64,000 nucleotides of DNA from Codonopsis lanceolata (lineage: Eukaryota > Streptophyta > Magnoliopsida > Asterales > Campanulaceae). A model generated the notes under the pieces. That model saw nothing but the letters and a program-made list of their open reading frames with translations. It searched no databases and was not told the origin of the DNA. The stretch covers positions 90,392,295 to 90,456,294 of the forward strand of contig CM028378.1 in assembly GCA_013146195.2 (NCBI GenBank), read 5' to 3'. The translations under genes and the position numbers were made by a program. Below, one piece after another: positions 45,440-56,500 of the stretch. How positions within the stretch are numbered: the first letter of the stretch is position 1; every line of letters begins with the position of its first letter.

Positions 45440-46760
45440 TGATGAAACTAGAGAAAATTGTTCAGACCGCTAACGAAGTAGTAATGAGCTTGTCGAAGGA
45501 TGCAGGGACAACACATAGTGAAGAAACAAAAGATTAATTACTGAATGCAGGTGATGAAACAATTAAGGTACATAAGAAGAAAAAATCGTTACTCCTTCAT
45601 TGGTCACAAGAATCTAACAACGAAATGACTGTAAGAGGAAGAACAACGATGATATATGTACCAAAACAGGGGATGCATCACCTAAACACAAGACATATGA
45701 AAGGAAGAATAAAAACCTCAACACACTACCTTTGGATGAAAGCATGCATAGAACCAGTTAAACTATTGGAACAAGACATCAAAGAGCAATTGGAAGAACT
45801 TTACAATGAAAATGAAGGAGAACAGTAAGCAAAAAATGTGAATTGATTGATTAGAAAACATACGATTATTTCTATTCTGTTTATGATCCTCATATTTTCT
45901 AGACTATAGTATATCTTGGAGGAGAAATGACGCCAACAATTAATATTTATGACATAAAACTTTTGTTGCACGATGATATGTTAGAGAAAAATGTATGTAT
46001 TAAACCTATTAAGCATCGTCATACATTATTACCTTTATTCAAATAATAATTTGTTTTCCTTGTTTGATGCAAATTGATGCCTGGGTAATGATTTTAGAGA
46101 AAGAACTGGGAAAGAAACGTCCAAACAAAGAAAAGTGTAACAATTTTTAATAGTGGTTGTTGGGTAAAACATATACTAATTCTTTAATGTATAAAACTCT
46201 TAATTGATTACTAAAAATTAAATATGAAACTGTTATTTAAACGTACATGGCCAGACAGAAAACAGTGGATAGTTACATCGACATGGCTAATAATTTTATA
46301 AATGATCAATTGAAGGAGGCCATAAATGGTGATTTTCTCATTTTCCTAATAAACTCATCGGGGTGAAACGACATACCAAAAAGAGAATGCAAGGATTGGA
46401 CATTGTTCATATTCTATGAAAATGAAATGAATTAGGTCTTGTACAACTCAAACGTCATTAAGAGAAAGAACAAGAAAGCAAAAGATTGGCACTTGGACAT
46501 GGCCAAAATACCGGTGGGTAGTGTACAATTGTTTATTAAAAATACAAAAAAATATTCACACAATATTTGTTTTTAATTAATTTCCTCTACAAGAAAAATA
46601 CATTGAAGAGAGAATGAAGAAATTGATCCCTAGCTACCTTACCTTTGAAAACATACCAAGGATTAAGCCAACTAGATTTTGTCTGCCCCATTGAAACAGA
46701 GAAAGCATCACCACAACAACCACCGTGCACATATGATTGTGCACAATACAGGGCCAAAAT
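45440..46760 (+). pseudogene. Ulp1-like cysteine protease remnant of a MULE
   Basis: The plus strand shows pieces in order: IYDIKLLLHDDMLEKNV (45945), AWVMILEKELGKKRPNKEK (46081), KDWTLFIFYENEMN, stop, VLYNSNVIKRKNKKAKD (46395-46480), and KPTRFCLPH (46665). W.L.....E.E..VLYNS follows the catalytic His region of Ulp1/C48 peptidases found in plant MULEs. The His/Asp/Cys triad is not confidently visible. The frame has stops and may contain introns. It converges with the MuDR-type transposase at 47.4-50.2 kb, so both may belong to one Kaonashi-type element. The Copia insertion cut off its left part. Confidence 0.5.
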
Positions 46761-47434
46761 GGTCTGATGTATGGTTAAGTTTGGGCATAAACATTAGAAT
46801 AATTGAACTGTGGGATGATATGAAATATTTTGTGATAGAAAGTTAGACGATGTGTAGATAATTGTTTCATGAACATATTTGATTACATTTCTTTAAATTT
46901 CTAGAAAATATAGTACAATGAAATTACTTTGTTCATGATACAACACATTGAAATATTATTGAATTTGTGCATTTCAGTTGTAATAATTGAGCATCAACAC
47001 TAAACATTCGTGCATCAAATTCAAAAACACATGCATTGAATTTTACTTACCTATTAATAATCACAAATCAATGTCTCGCAACTCCACATCTTTGCGTTGG
47101 GTTAAAACATATGCATCGAATTTACTTATCTAATAAAACAATTTAGGCACATGGAACATATTGAAAGTGACGAGAAATAACATATCTTCCGTGCAAAAAA
47201 TAGGAATGTTCAGGAATCCATTCAGAAATACCGATGCATGGATTGATAAATTGTGTTGCATAATTGAACTATATTACTGGAAACATCATAAAAAAAGATA
47301 TATTACTCCAAAACCTCAAAATCAAAAAAATCATTAGAACATGATACAATAACATTGAAACAGTAGAACTACAAATTTCAATTAACATAAATACTCAAAG
47401 TTCCAATAAAACAAAATTTACATAAACTCGAAGA
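46761..47434. other. spacer between Ulp1-like and MuDR transposase 3' ends
   Basis: AT-rich, no gene. Convergent 3' flanks. Confidence 0.4.
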
Positions 47435-50153
47435 TCAGTAATAATAAAAAAAAAAGTAAAACAAAATTTTCATAAACACTAAAAGTTCAGAAAGATCAAA
47501 ACAATACAAATCAACTTTGAATCGCCTCTCTACATGACCTGGAGTTGTAGTTACAAAGCTTGGGACATCCGCTATAAATCCTTTTCTTTTTGCTTGTTGA
47601 TTCACTATTTGATGCAATCCTATTCTTCTTAGGACATCCATCTAATCTCTTAGTTATTGGGGGCAAAAAGGTCTCACCAACAGAAAATTTTCGTAGCTCG
47701 TGCCTCTCAGTAGTCAGAATTGGCATCAAGTTTTCCTCGTAACACTTAATGTAATTACTTGCTAGAAAGTAATTATCAACCATATCCTCAATCTTTTTTA
47801 CGCATGTCAAAATCGCAATAGCAGTGTGGCAACAGGAAATCCTTGAATATAACATGAACATGTTCGATTCTACAAATCAATCACTACACTTGGGTTCGAG
47901 AGAACCTCATATTTGGAATTACATCCAATCCGGACCATCCACGTGATCCCAACATTAGTATACCCAACGGCTCAATCCACTTTTTATCGATCTTCGAACA
48001 TAATATTTTGGTCCATTTTCTTCCATTGCTAAGTCTATCAACAAACCAATTCATGATTTTTGATCTCATACAATCCACCATATTAATAATAGGAAGGGCC
48101 CGAGCTTTTAAAATCCTTTTTTTAAACGATTCAGCATCATTTGAGATCAATTTCGTATACCTCTTCTCTTGGGAATGTGCAATAGCCCACTTAAATGGAA
48201 GGCCGACCAAAAAATCACAAGCAATCTGCCACCTATATTTCAAGCTTCTCATTGAACAATCTAATATTGGCTGCATATGTGTAGTCCTTAAGCCTTGCAT
48301 ACATATTGTAGCGCAACGAGCTCGAATAACATTTACCTTTATACATATCTCTCAAGTTAAGATACAGGTGCACCAAACTGAAAAAAATGTTTGGAAGAAC
48401 TCCTAAAAACATCGGGCATTGCTTTCACTAACCCAACATTTCGATCAAATACAAACAAAACCTCCCGATCAGTTGTTTCTTTTATTTTTGAAAGCAACCA
48501 AAACCAATTACCCCAAGCACTTACAACTGCAAATACAAACAGGAATATGTCTGCATTAAAACAATATAATTCTCATAAACAATATAACGATTGAAATAAA
48601 AGCATTAAAATTGTGATGCATCAAATTATAAATCCAAATGCACCCTATTTAATGATTGCATAGCTCAATTGAATTGTGATGCATGAAGTTTAATTCTGAT
48701 GCATCCTATTTTATACTAAATGAATAGATTTAATAAATGGTGATGCATGGATTATGATTTTGATGCATCTATTGTAACATTATATAACTTTTAGAAAAAC
48801 ATAATAACATTGATCAAATAATGTTGGACACAAACAACAAAATGAAAATAATTTAACGTACCTTGATATTCATCGTTGGTAGTGACAGACAAAAGGGTGC
48901 CTTTAAAACGAGATTTCATTAATGTGTAAATTATGAACAATATAGGATGACAATACTTGAAACCATCACACACTCCTTAAAAGAAATAAAAAACTGACAC
49001 AAATGTTTTGAAACATTATCCGACTCAACACAGCAAAGCTAACTAGATTACTCATATGCAACTCTTTAACATACCACTGTAGTTCTTGAAAAGATTCTTC
49101 TTAACTACCAAAAAAATTTGTACGAGCAGTCTAAACGCTCCTCCATACTACTATATGATATATCAAAGTCTTAATGGGGCATCATATGATTAATTACAGC
49201 AGTTAGGGAATAACTTGACCGACTACGAACATTTTTATTGATCAAGTCTGCAATAGCACCACATCCCATCCCTCTTGTGTTATCAACTACATCAATAACA
49301 TAGACATGACAACTATGCGCAAGGTTGCACTTGTAAATGGATACATAATTATCAACAATTGAGATAGATGTCTTAACAAACCAAACTGAAATCGTCACTG
49401 AATTTATTTGCACATTTAACACTAATTCTCTAATAAGTGTTCTTCACAAAAGCAAAATCAAATCCAATCTTGAAGGAATACTTATAAGATTCCTAAGAAA
49501 TTCATCCATTTCATCTTTAAAGATTTGCCCAACACCAATAATAAGAGATGTCTAATCAGTAGATAAAAGATCATTTCGAGATTGTGTAGGACATATGTCA
49601 TAGCATGAGACACGGTCATCATCACTTTCCAAACTTGCAGAATTCACAAACTTACTTTGATGAGACGACGATGCATCAAAACTACAAAAGGATGCATCGC
49701 GATTGGAATTCGTTGAATCTTGATTAGAAACTGATGCATCACAATTATATTGGGCTGCATCGCATCTTAAAATCCGTGCATCCCATGTAGATTTTGTGCA
49801 TCGCGTGATTCAAAATATTTATCACAAACATTCATTATAAAAGAATCACCATGGAAGACTCCTATGTTCATTCCAAGCCTTAAAACATTAGAAATTTCAA
49901 AATTTTCTACGGGTATAACACTCACTAATAGCAATCTCGCCAACAAACCCATGATTTTGCAATCTTCATTATTCGATAAGCAATAATTTACGTGAGATCT
50001 GACGGAAAATTTAAAACTTAAATTACTAGATTCGACATTGTAATATTTATCTATTATGGATTGAATCAAATCATCAAACACAAAATTCTCCGAAACTTTA
50101 ATAATAACCATACCTCGCCTAAATTTGAGCAAAAGCATAACGAGTTGATGCAA
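47435..50153 (-). pseudogene. MuDR-type MULE transposase, decayed
   Basis: On the minus strand the order fits plant MURA proteins. N-terminal region at 50153-49767 (FVFDDLIQSIIDKYY). A DA-rich acidic linker (49800-49600). A zinc-like IYKCNLAHSCHV near 49350. The MULE DDE domain from 48973 (CDGFKYCHPILF, KSRFKGTLLSVTTND), continuing AWGNWFWLLSKIKETT, VFDRNVGLVKAMPD near 48450. C-terminal part at 48300-47884 (LPFKWAIAHSQEKRYTKLISNDAESF, SKIMNWFVDR). SWIM zinc finger remnant TCSC and CCHTAIAIL near 47830. A basic tail ends at 47435. Introns and frame changes break it, so it is inactive. Confidence 0.8.
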
Positions 50154-50400
50154 AGACTATGATTGAAAAATAAAGGAATCACGTATGAAAATAATATGAA
50201 TATGAATTTAGGCGAATATGAATTTAGGGGAATATGAATTTACACAAATAATCAATTGAAATAATGGTAGAGTAGGACACCTCTAAAGGATGAAAAGGCC
50301 TTGATGGATGAAGGGTATTTTAGGGTAAATTCAATGATAAGGGTCAAAACCAAATTTTGATATCTATGTAAGAGTATTAGACCCTCCAATAATTAAAGTA
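50154..50400. other. upstream region of the MULE transposase
   Basis: AT-rich 5' flank with a duplicated GGCGAATATGAATTTAGGGGAATATGAATTTA near 50211-50245. No gene. Confidence 0.4.
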
Positions 50401-50401
50401 A

Positions 50402-50484
50402 AAAGTATCAAAATTAGGTGTGCTACTAGGAAGGTACCAAATTTGATACCTCCCTTAGTACCACACCTAATTTTAATATCCTTT
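50402..50484. repeat. fold-back hairpin with about 36-bp arms
   Basis: Left arm 50402-50436 (AAAGTATCAAAATTAGGTG..., ending GGAAGGTA) pairs with right arm 50447-50484 (TACCTCCCTTAGTACCACAC..., ending ATATCCTTT) with a ~10-bp loop and few mismatches. Likely a palindromic MITE remnant or the end of the MULE. Confidence 0.75.
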
Positions 50485-50868
50485 ATTTTGATACATATGA
50501 TCGGAGATGATCATTTGATACCCATGAATAATAACCAATATGTATCAAAATTTGATTTTAATACATATAAATGAGTACCACCATTAAACTTACCCTTAAA
50601 AAAAATAAAAAACAAAAATAGACTTTTACGGTTACAAATTCATAAAAGTGAGCCGGTTTATAATAATTCCTCTTTTTCCTTTTTCTCCATTAAAAAGCAC
50701 TTATCATGGGCTTTTCGAGTCAATTATGAAAAAGGAGAAACATGAAATTCCGCAAAGCAAAAAGTTTTATAAAAGGCCCAATAAGTGGAACTATGAATGT
50801 AATTCTTAATGATAAGGTGTGTCACGTTTTGGCATTCTTGACATTTATACCCTCACCATCCAAAAATA

Positions 50869-50870
<2 letters not shown>

Positions 50871-50940
<70 letters not shown>
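50871..50940. repeat. (CA)n(TA)n compound microsatellite
   Basis: About 14 CA units followed by about 21 TA units. Confidence 0.95.
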
Positions 50941-50942
<2 letters not shown>

Positions 50943-50962
50943 GAAAGCAACAAAAGTTAATA

Positions 50963-51222
50963 CTCATCCGTCCCAAAATATATGACGTTTTACAGCTTTT
51001 TACACAGACCAAAGAAACATATTATAAAAACTAAATTGTCGCTATCAAAAGATTAATGAGGCGTCTTGATATTCTTGTCCAAATAGCCAAACACGAGTTA
51101 CAGAGTCAATAAATATGAGTAAAATTGAGGAAAAAAATAAAAATTCTTTGAAAATTGCGAAGTATCATCTATTTTAGAACAAAAAAACTCTCAAAACGTC
51201 ATATATTTTGAGACGGAAGGAG
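50963..51222. mobile_element. Stowaway MITE
   Basis: Ends CTCATCCGTCCC and GAGACGGAAGGAG, with TA on both sides (50961-50962, 51223-51224). Arms extend inward through AAAATATATGACGTTTT and its complement. 260 bp, the usual size, no coding capacity; such elements are moved by Tc1/mariner transposases. Confidence 0.85.
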
Positions 51223-51224
51223 TA

Positions 51225-51708
51225 TCTTTTTTCTTTTAATACCGCTCAATTTATCATTAGTAGCATTAAATTAATAACATATATTTATTTTGTTATCTTA
51301 TAGAAAAATGATACAAATAAGCGATTGATTTAAATAAAATGAAAAAAGATATTTCCTATATTCATAAATTATTGTCCTACTTTAATTTTTCGTTCGTTTC
51401 AAAATACTCCATTATCATGCTTTTAAAGCTCTCTTTCTAAGAAATCACATTTACCATTATGCATATACTTCTTATTTCTATTTTAAAGACGAATCCACAT
51501 CATGACTTTAAATAAAGTTACAAAATATATCAATTTATATATAAAAAAGGATCCATTTTTCATTGCGCCCGGTCAAAGAGGAAAATTATTTGGAAATGAA
51601 GTGACTAATTACTTCAAAACATCCCTTAAAAATATTTAGGTAACACTTGGAATTTTAAGATAAAATGAGCAATATTTATACTCTGAAATGAAATAGAGAT
51701 AAAAAATA
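51225..51708. other. AT-rich spacer with a probable degraded Stowaway copy
   Basis: At about 51365-51605 the words ATTGTCC, GCGCCCGGTCAAAGAGGA and AATTATTTGG match the Stowaway at 57827 (GCGCCGGGTCAAGCAGGACAATTATTT). Its termini are eroded. Otherwise nothing is seen. Confidence 0.45.
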
Positions 51709-53149
51709 TGCTTTTATATGAAAAACCCTCTAATGTATCCACTCAATCTTATAGTCCCCCAACCTACGAAGTGTGCCTTTGTGATACCTAATGTTGTCAT
51801 TTGTCTCATAATGACCCCTCCCGTTAGTGGTCGTTATGAAATTCACGTTAAGTGGCATGTGAGCATCACGTACGGGGGCATTTTTGTCATTTCCATCCCT
51901 TCTTCATTGAACACGGAGATCACCTCCAACCTTTTTTCATTTTTGTCATTTCTCTAGCATTTCGACATGGGTTGGACAACCGACCTGTTCACCTTCCATG
52001 GCAATGCCCTTGCGTCATCAAATGCCACCATGCCCACCACCAATCCCCTCTCTTCAACCCAGCAACTGGTGCCCACGTCAGCAACACAACCCAAGTCCTC
52101 CACCCCTTCTTGGCCTCAACTACATCGAATCCACTTTCGTTGCGCACTCCCAAGGCACATCCACCACTGCTGCCTCTCTCCTCCTCTTTACACACAGGCA
52201 AAACAATCACCATCGTGGCTTCTGCCACCTCACCAAGAGTCATCCCAAACATCCGAACTTTAATTAACTGCACCTAGGACTCCATCCCCTTCCTCATTTC
52301 CACGCTTTCCCTCCAATTCCTCTGAAATCCAATTCTTAACATGCTTTGATTCAGCCAATTCCAAAGAGTTCTCCAACGTAGTCATCCTTCGTTCAGTAGA
52401 ATCAACTTCTAAATGGTAATCGGGTGGAAATTCCCATCCGGGCCTGCTCGTTTGCGCTCAACAAGCGAATATAATACAACAATTCGACCCTACCCTTGTC
52501 GAATGGGTAAGAGACTCAATTTTGGGCGGCGATGGCAAGACATTTCTGTTTGACACGGAGACCACCTCCTCTATTTTTGATAAATTTTGTTGAATTTCTT
52601 TACTACCCATTTGGGTTTTCTGTTGTTTTTTGATTGGCAACATTGATTGTTTTTTATTTTTCTCATCTATCTTGGTAAATTGTGTTGTGTCATAACACCA
52701 GAATTGCTAATCAATAAATAGGTCTTTTATAAATTATATTATTTAATGTATTCCCATCTAAATCATGAAAATTACTGCATTTTTTTAGTGGGTCTGTTTG
52801 ACGAAGTGTGCATATGAGTAACGTACCGAGGATTGATTTGGTAAGACGATATTAGAGAGAGAAGGAGAAACAAGAACCATGCATGAGAATCTTGAGGAAA
52901 TGGAAGATTGTGGGTGTGTATGAAATGGAAGACGACTAAGAGAAATTTTGTACTGAAATCATAGTGGAAATGACAAAAATACCCCTGTATATAAGGCTCA
53001 CATGCCACTTAACGTAAATTTCATAACGGCCCCTAACGGAAAGAGTTATTATGATACAAATGACAACATTAAATACCACATAGACACACTTCGTAAGTTG
53101 GGGATGGACTATGTGATTAGGTGGATACAGGGGGTTTCATATTAAAGCC
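51709..53149. mobile_element. non-autonomous MULE-like element with about 190-bp inverted termini
   Basis: The left end (TGCTTTTATATGAAAAACCCTC) and the reverse complement of the right end (GGCTTTAATATGAAACCCCCTG) start arms that stay similar for about 190 bp. They include ACGAAGTGTG, AATGTTGTCATTTGT, ACGTTAAGTGGCATGTGAGC and TTTTTGTCATTTCCA. Flanks TAAAAAATA (51700-51708) and TAAAAAGTA (53150-53158) are a 9-bp duplication with one mismatch. No transposase is inside. A Pro/Ser/Thr-rich open patch at 51960-52280 is unrecognised, possibly captured DNA. It ends about 380 bp from the BRI1 stop codon. Confidence 0.75.
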
Positions 53150-53158
53150 TAAAAAGTA

Positions 53159-53531
53159 CTAGAAATTATGATGAAAGAAAAGAGAAGTATAGCCTGGAGA
53201 AAAATCCAAAAGGAGCCCCTTCACTTAGTCACCATCAATGAGGTCATAGATTCAACAGACCCTTTTTATGGATTAGATCTGAAATCAATGTTCTGTTCCA
53301 CCACTGAAAAACACACACCAAATTGCTAAAACAAAGCCATAACAAACTCCCACCTATTTATGTACACATGTTACATTGAAAATATTATCAATCTTTTTTT
53401 ATGTATAATAACAAGATTTTTTTTAATCAAGAGATCACTAGAAATACATACATACATTAATGTTACAGATACAGAGAGAAGCAGTTTTATACCAGTTGAA
53501 GTATAACAAGATTTTGGGGGTGGGGAAAATT
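53159..53531 (-). other. BRI1 3' flank and 3' UTR
   Basis: Sequence downstream of the BRI1 stop on the minus strand. It should contain the 3' UTR and polyadenylation site. A-rich and T-rich runs are present, but no single signal can be chosen. Confidence 0.5.
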
Positions 53532-56500
53532 TCAATTCTGCTTTCCCAGCTCATGGTCTTCTTTTATGGTCATCTCTACCCCTTCAACTGCACTAAAACT
53601 GCTATCATCGCCGGAGATCGTGGACATCGAATCGAGGCCGGACCCTGCTTGGATTTCTTTGAACATTGCCATGACTTGAATCATCGTGGGACGTCTCCAA
53701 TGTCGATCATCCAAGCAAGCACAAGCTACCCTCAAGTGTTGTAGAAGCTCCATCTCTAAGCTTGGGTCCTCTTTCAACAGCTCCGGATCAAAAACATCAA
53801 TTATTCTCAACTTAGCATGCTGCTTTACCCAACCCACGAGATTATTATCGCCAAAATCTGCTGAATCTGTGGGTTGTCTACCTGTCAGGAGCTCAAGCAA
53901 AACTACACCGTAACTATAGACATCACCTTTTGTTGAACACCTAAAGCTCTGGTAGTATTCAGGAGGTACATATCCTGGGGTGCCCGCTAGTGTGCTAACA
54001 CTCAAATGAGTGTCCATTGCGCTCATCAGCCTGGCCATTCCAAAATCAGAGACCCTTGCATCCAAATTCTCGTCTAGCAGCACATTGCTTGATTTCATAT
54101 CCCGGTGAATAATGTGGGGAATGCAGTTATGGTGAAGAAAAGCCAATCCCCTCGCAGCCCCATTTGCAATATTTCTCCTTGCGGCCCAATTTAATCTAAT
54201 TCCATTTTTCTTGCGATCGTGCAAAACATCTTCTAAGCTTCCAAACATCATGTACTCGTAAACTAACAGCCTTTCTTCTCCCACCTTACAGTAGCCCAAG
54301 AGGGGAACGAGGTTTCTGTGCTTGATTTTCCCAATGGTTTCCATTTCAGCAGTAAATTCACGATCACCTTGCCCACTGACATGTATTAGTTTCTTGATGG
54401 CAACGGTGCTTCCATCCTTCAGCTGGGCTCTGTACACATCACCAAAGCCACCAGACCCTACAAGGCTGTCATTGTGGAAGCCATTGGTGGCCTCGAGAAG
54501 ATCTGCAAAAGTGAGCTTCCGAAGAGGCTTTTCGAATGCTGCAAGGTTTATGCTCAATGCCTCACGAGCACTAGTTAACTTCCAAGCACTATTTCCATGA
54601 GCTGAATGAGAATTACCACCTTCCACATAAGCTTCAAGGGCAGCCTCCTTCTTTTTCCTCCTTTTTCTCGCCTCTACTGCAATTATAATCACCCCAAAGA
54701 TGCAGAAAAGCGAAAACAGCAAACCCATTGCCACACTGCCTGCTAAGGATGCTTGTCTGCGATGAGACTTCTGATGTGATCCGCTTGATCTTGCACTTGA
54801 ATCCAAACAAGACGGAAGAGGGTAGTCGCAAAGTCCAGAATTATTCAAGAATCTATCTTCAGGAAACGTATCAAAAGGAGCTGACTCAGGAATCGGTCCA
54901 GACAAATTATTGTTCGACAAATCAGCATCACCAAGTAAAGTAAGGCTCGTCATGGCATGTGGGATTGAGCCATTGAATCTATTATGCGATAGATCAAGAA
55001 TTGCCACATTCTTCAAACTTCCAAGCTCATCAGGAAGTGGGCCCGCGAGATCATTATGACCCAAGATCAAAATAGAGAGATAAAACATGGAGCCAACCTC
55101 CTTTGGAATACCTCCCTCCAACTTATTGTAAGAAAGATCGAGAAATATCATCGACCCATTATGGTTGAAAGTTGGCTGAGTGATGCCTTTATAAACTCTA
55201 GTAAAATTACAAGGGTGCCTTGTCGAGATCCTGTCCAACTGTTCCTGCCTGATTCCTCCAAATTCAAGCAAATTCCCTGCCCCGTGACATTGCTTACTCC
55301 CATCATTCTTGATATATACATATGGCTTCCCCGTAAGATATGCTGCTGCGATATTACCAGATTGCTTGAACAAAGCAGGTGGGATAGTCCCATTCAAGAG
55401 ATTGGTATTCAGATCCAACCAAATCAAGCTACGACAATCCCCAAGCTCAGGTGGTATGTTCCCGGAGAACGAATTGTTCCCTAACTTAAGAATGGCAAGA
55501 TTAGCCAAACTACCAAGAGATGTGGGTATCTCACCACTCAACATATTATTCGACAACGAAATCCAATTCAAATTAGTGCAATTGCTCAAACTAGCTGGAA
55601 TCGACCCGGTCAAATCATTGAAGTCAAGAATCAAGTTCTCGAGCGTTTTAATGTACATCAACTCTTGTGGGATTTCCCCGTGAAGTTGATTCAACCAAAC
55701 GATCAAATCCCGAAGCTTGGAAAGTGACCCCAAACTGGAAGGGATTGTACCAGTAAGGTAATTAAAGCTGAGATCAAGAGAAGCCAACTGAGAACAGTTA
55801 CTAAGACTGTCCGGTATCAGACCGGTCAACATATTATTCTGAAGATACAACACTTTGAAGCTGTTTCTAGGATCTTGACACAGCCCCGTTGGAATCAAAC
55901 CAGTGATATTATTAGAACTCAAATCTAAAGTCTCCAAATTGGTCAATTTGTACAAAGATTCAGGCAAACCACCAACAAAATTATTGAAAGACAATACTAA
56001 ATCTTTCAAGCTACTTAACTTGAGGACGATATCAATCGGTAACTCACCGGAGAAATCATTATTAGATATGTCAAGAAGTTGTAAAGAAGTGCATGAACCA
56101 AGTATTTCAGGAACCGTACCGGACAAATTATTGAAGGAAAGATCCAAGTGTACAAGTGTCGAGCATAAATCATCCAGAAAACGTGGAGGAATCCCGTCGT
56201 GATAACCATTGCCGGAAAGATAAAGGAACTGGAGAGTTCCACCTGCCGGCAAAGACGGTAACGCGCCGGAAAACTGGTTCCGAGTGAGGTTGAGATACTT
56301 GAGCTGCTTACAATTAGAGAGAGAAACGCTGATATCTCCGTACAACTTGTTCGACGAAAAATCGAGGTATTGAAGATGAGAGCAATCGGTAAATGAAGGA
56401 AACCCAGTTGAGAAATTGTTTGCGGAGAGATCCAAGTACTCCAAGCTGGGGCAGTCGAACGCCGGTAAAGCTCCGGCGACTTTATTACCCTTCAATGACA

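Noticed and set aside
51960..52280. Overlapping 90-140 codon frames on both strands in the MULE-like element
   Set aside because: Open in several frames due to C-rich composition; no start context or domain. Kept only as possible captured DNA.
54322..56202. Plus-strand ORFs opposite BRI1
   Set aside because: Shadows of the BRI1 reading frame; no known domains.
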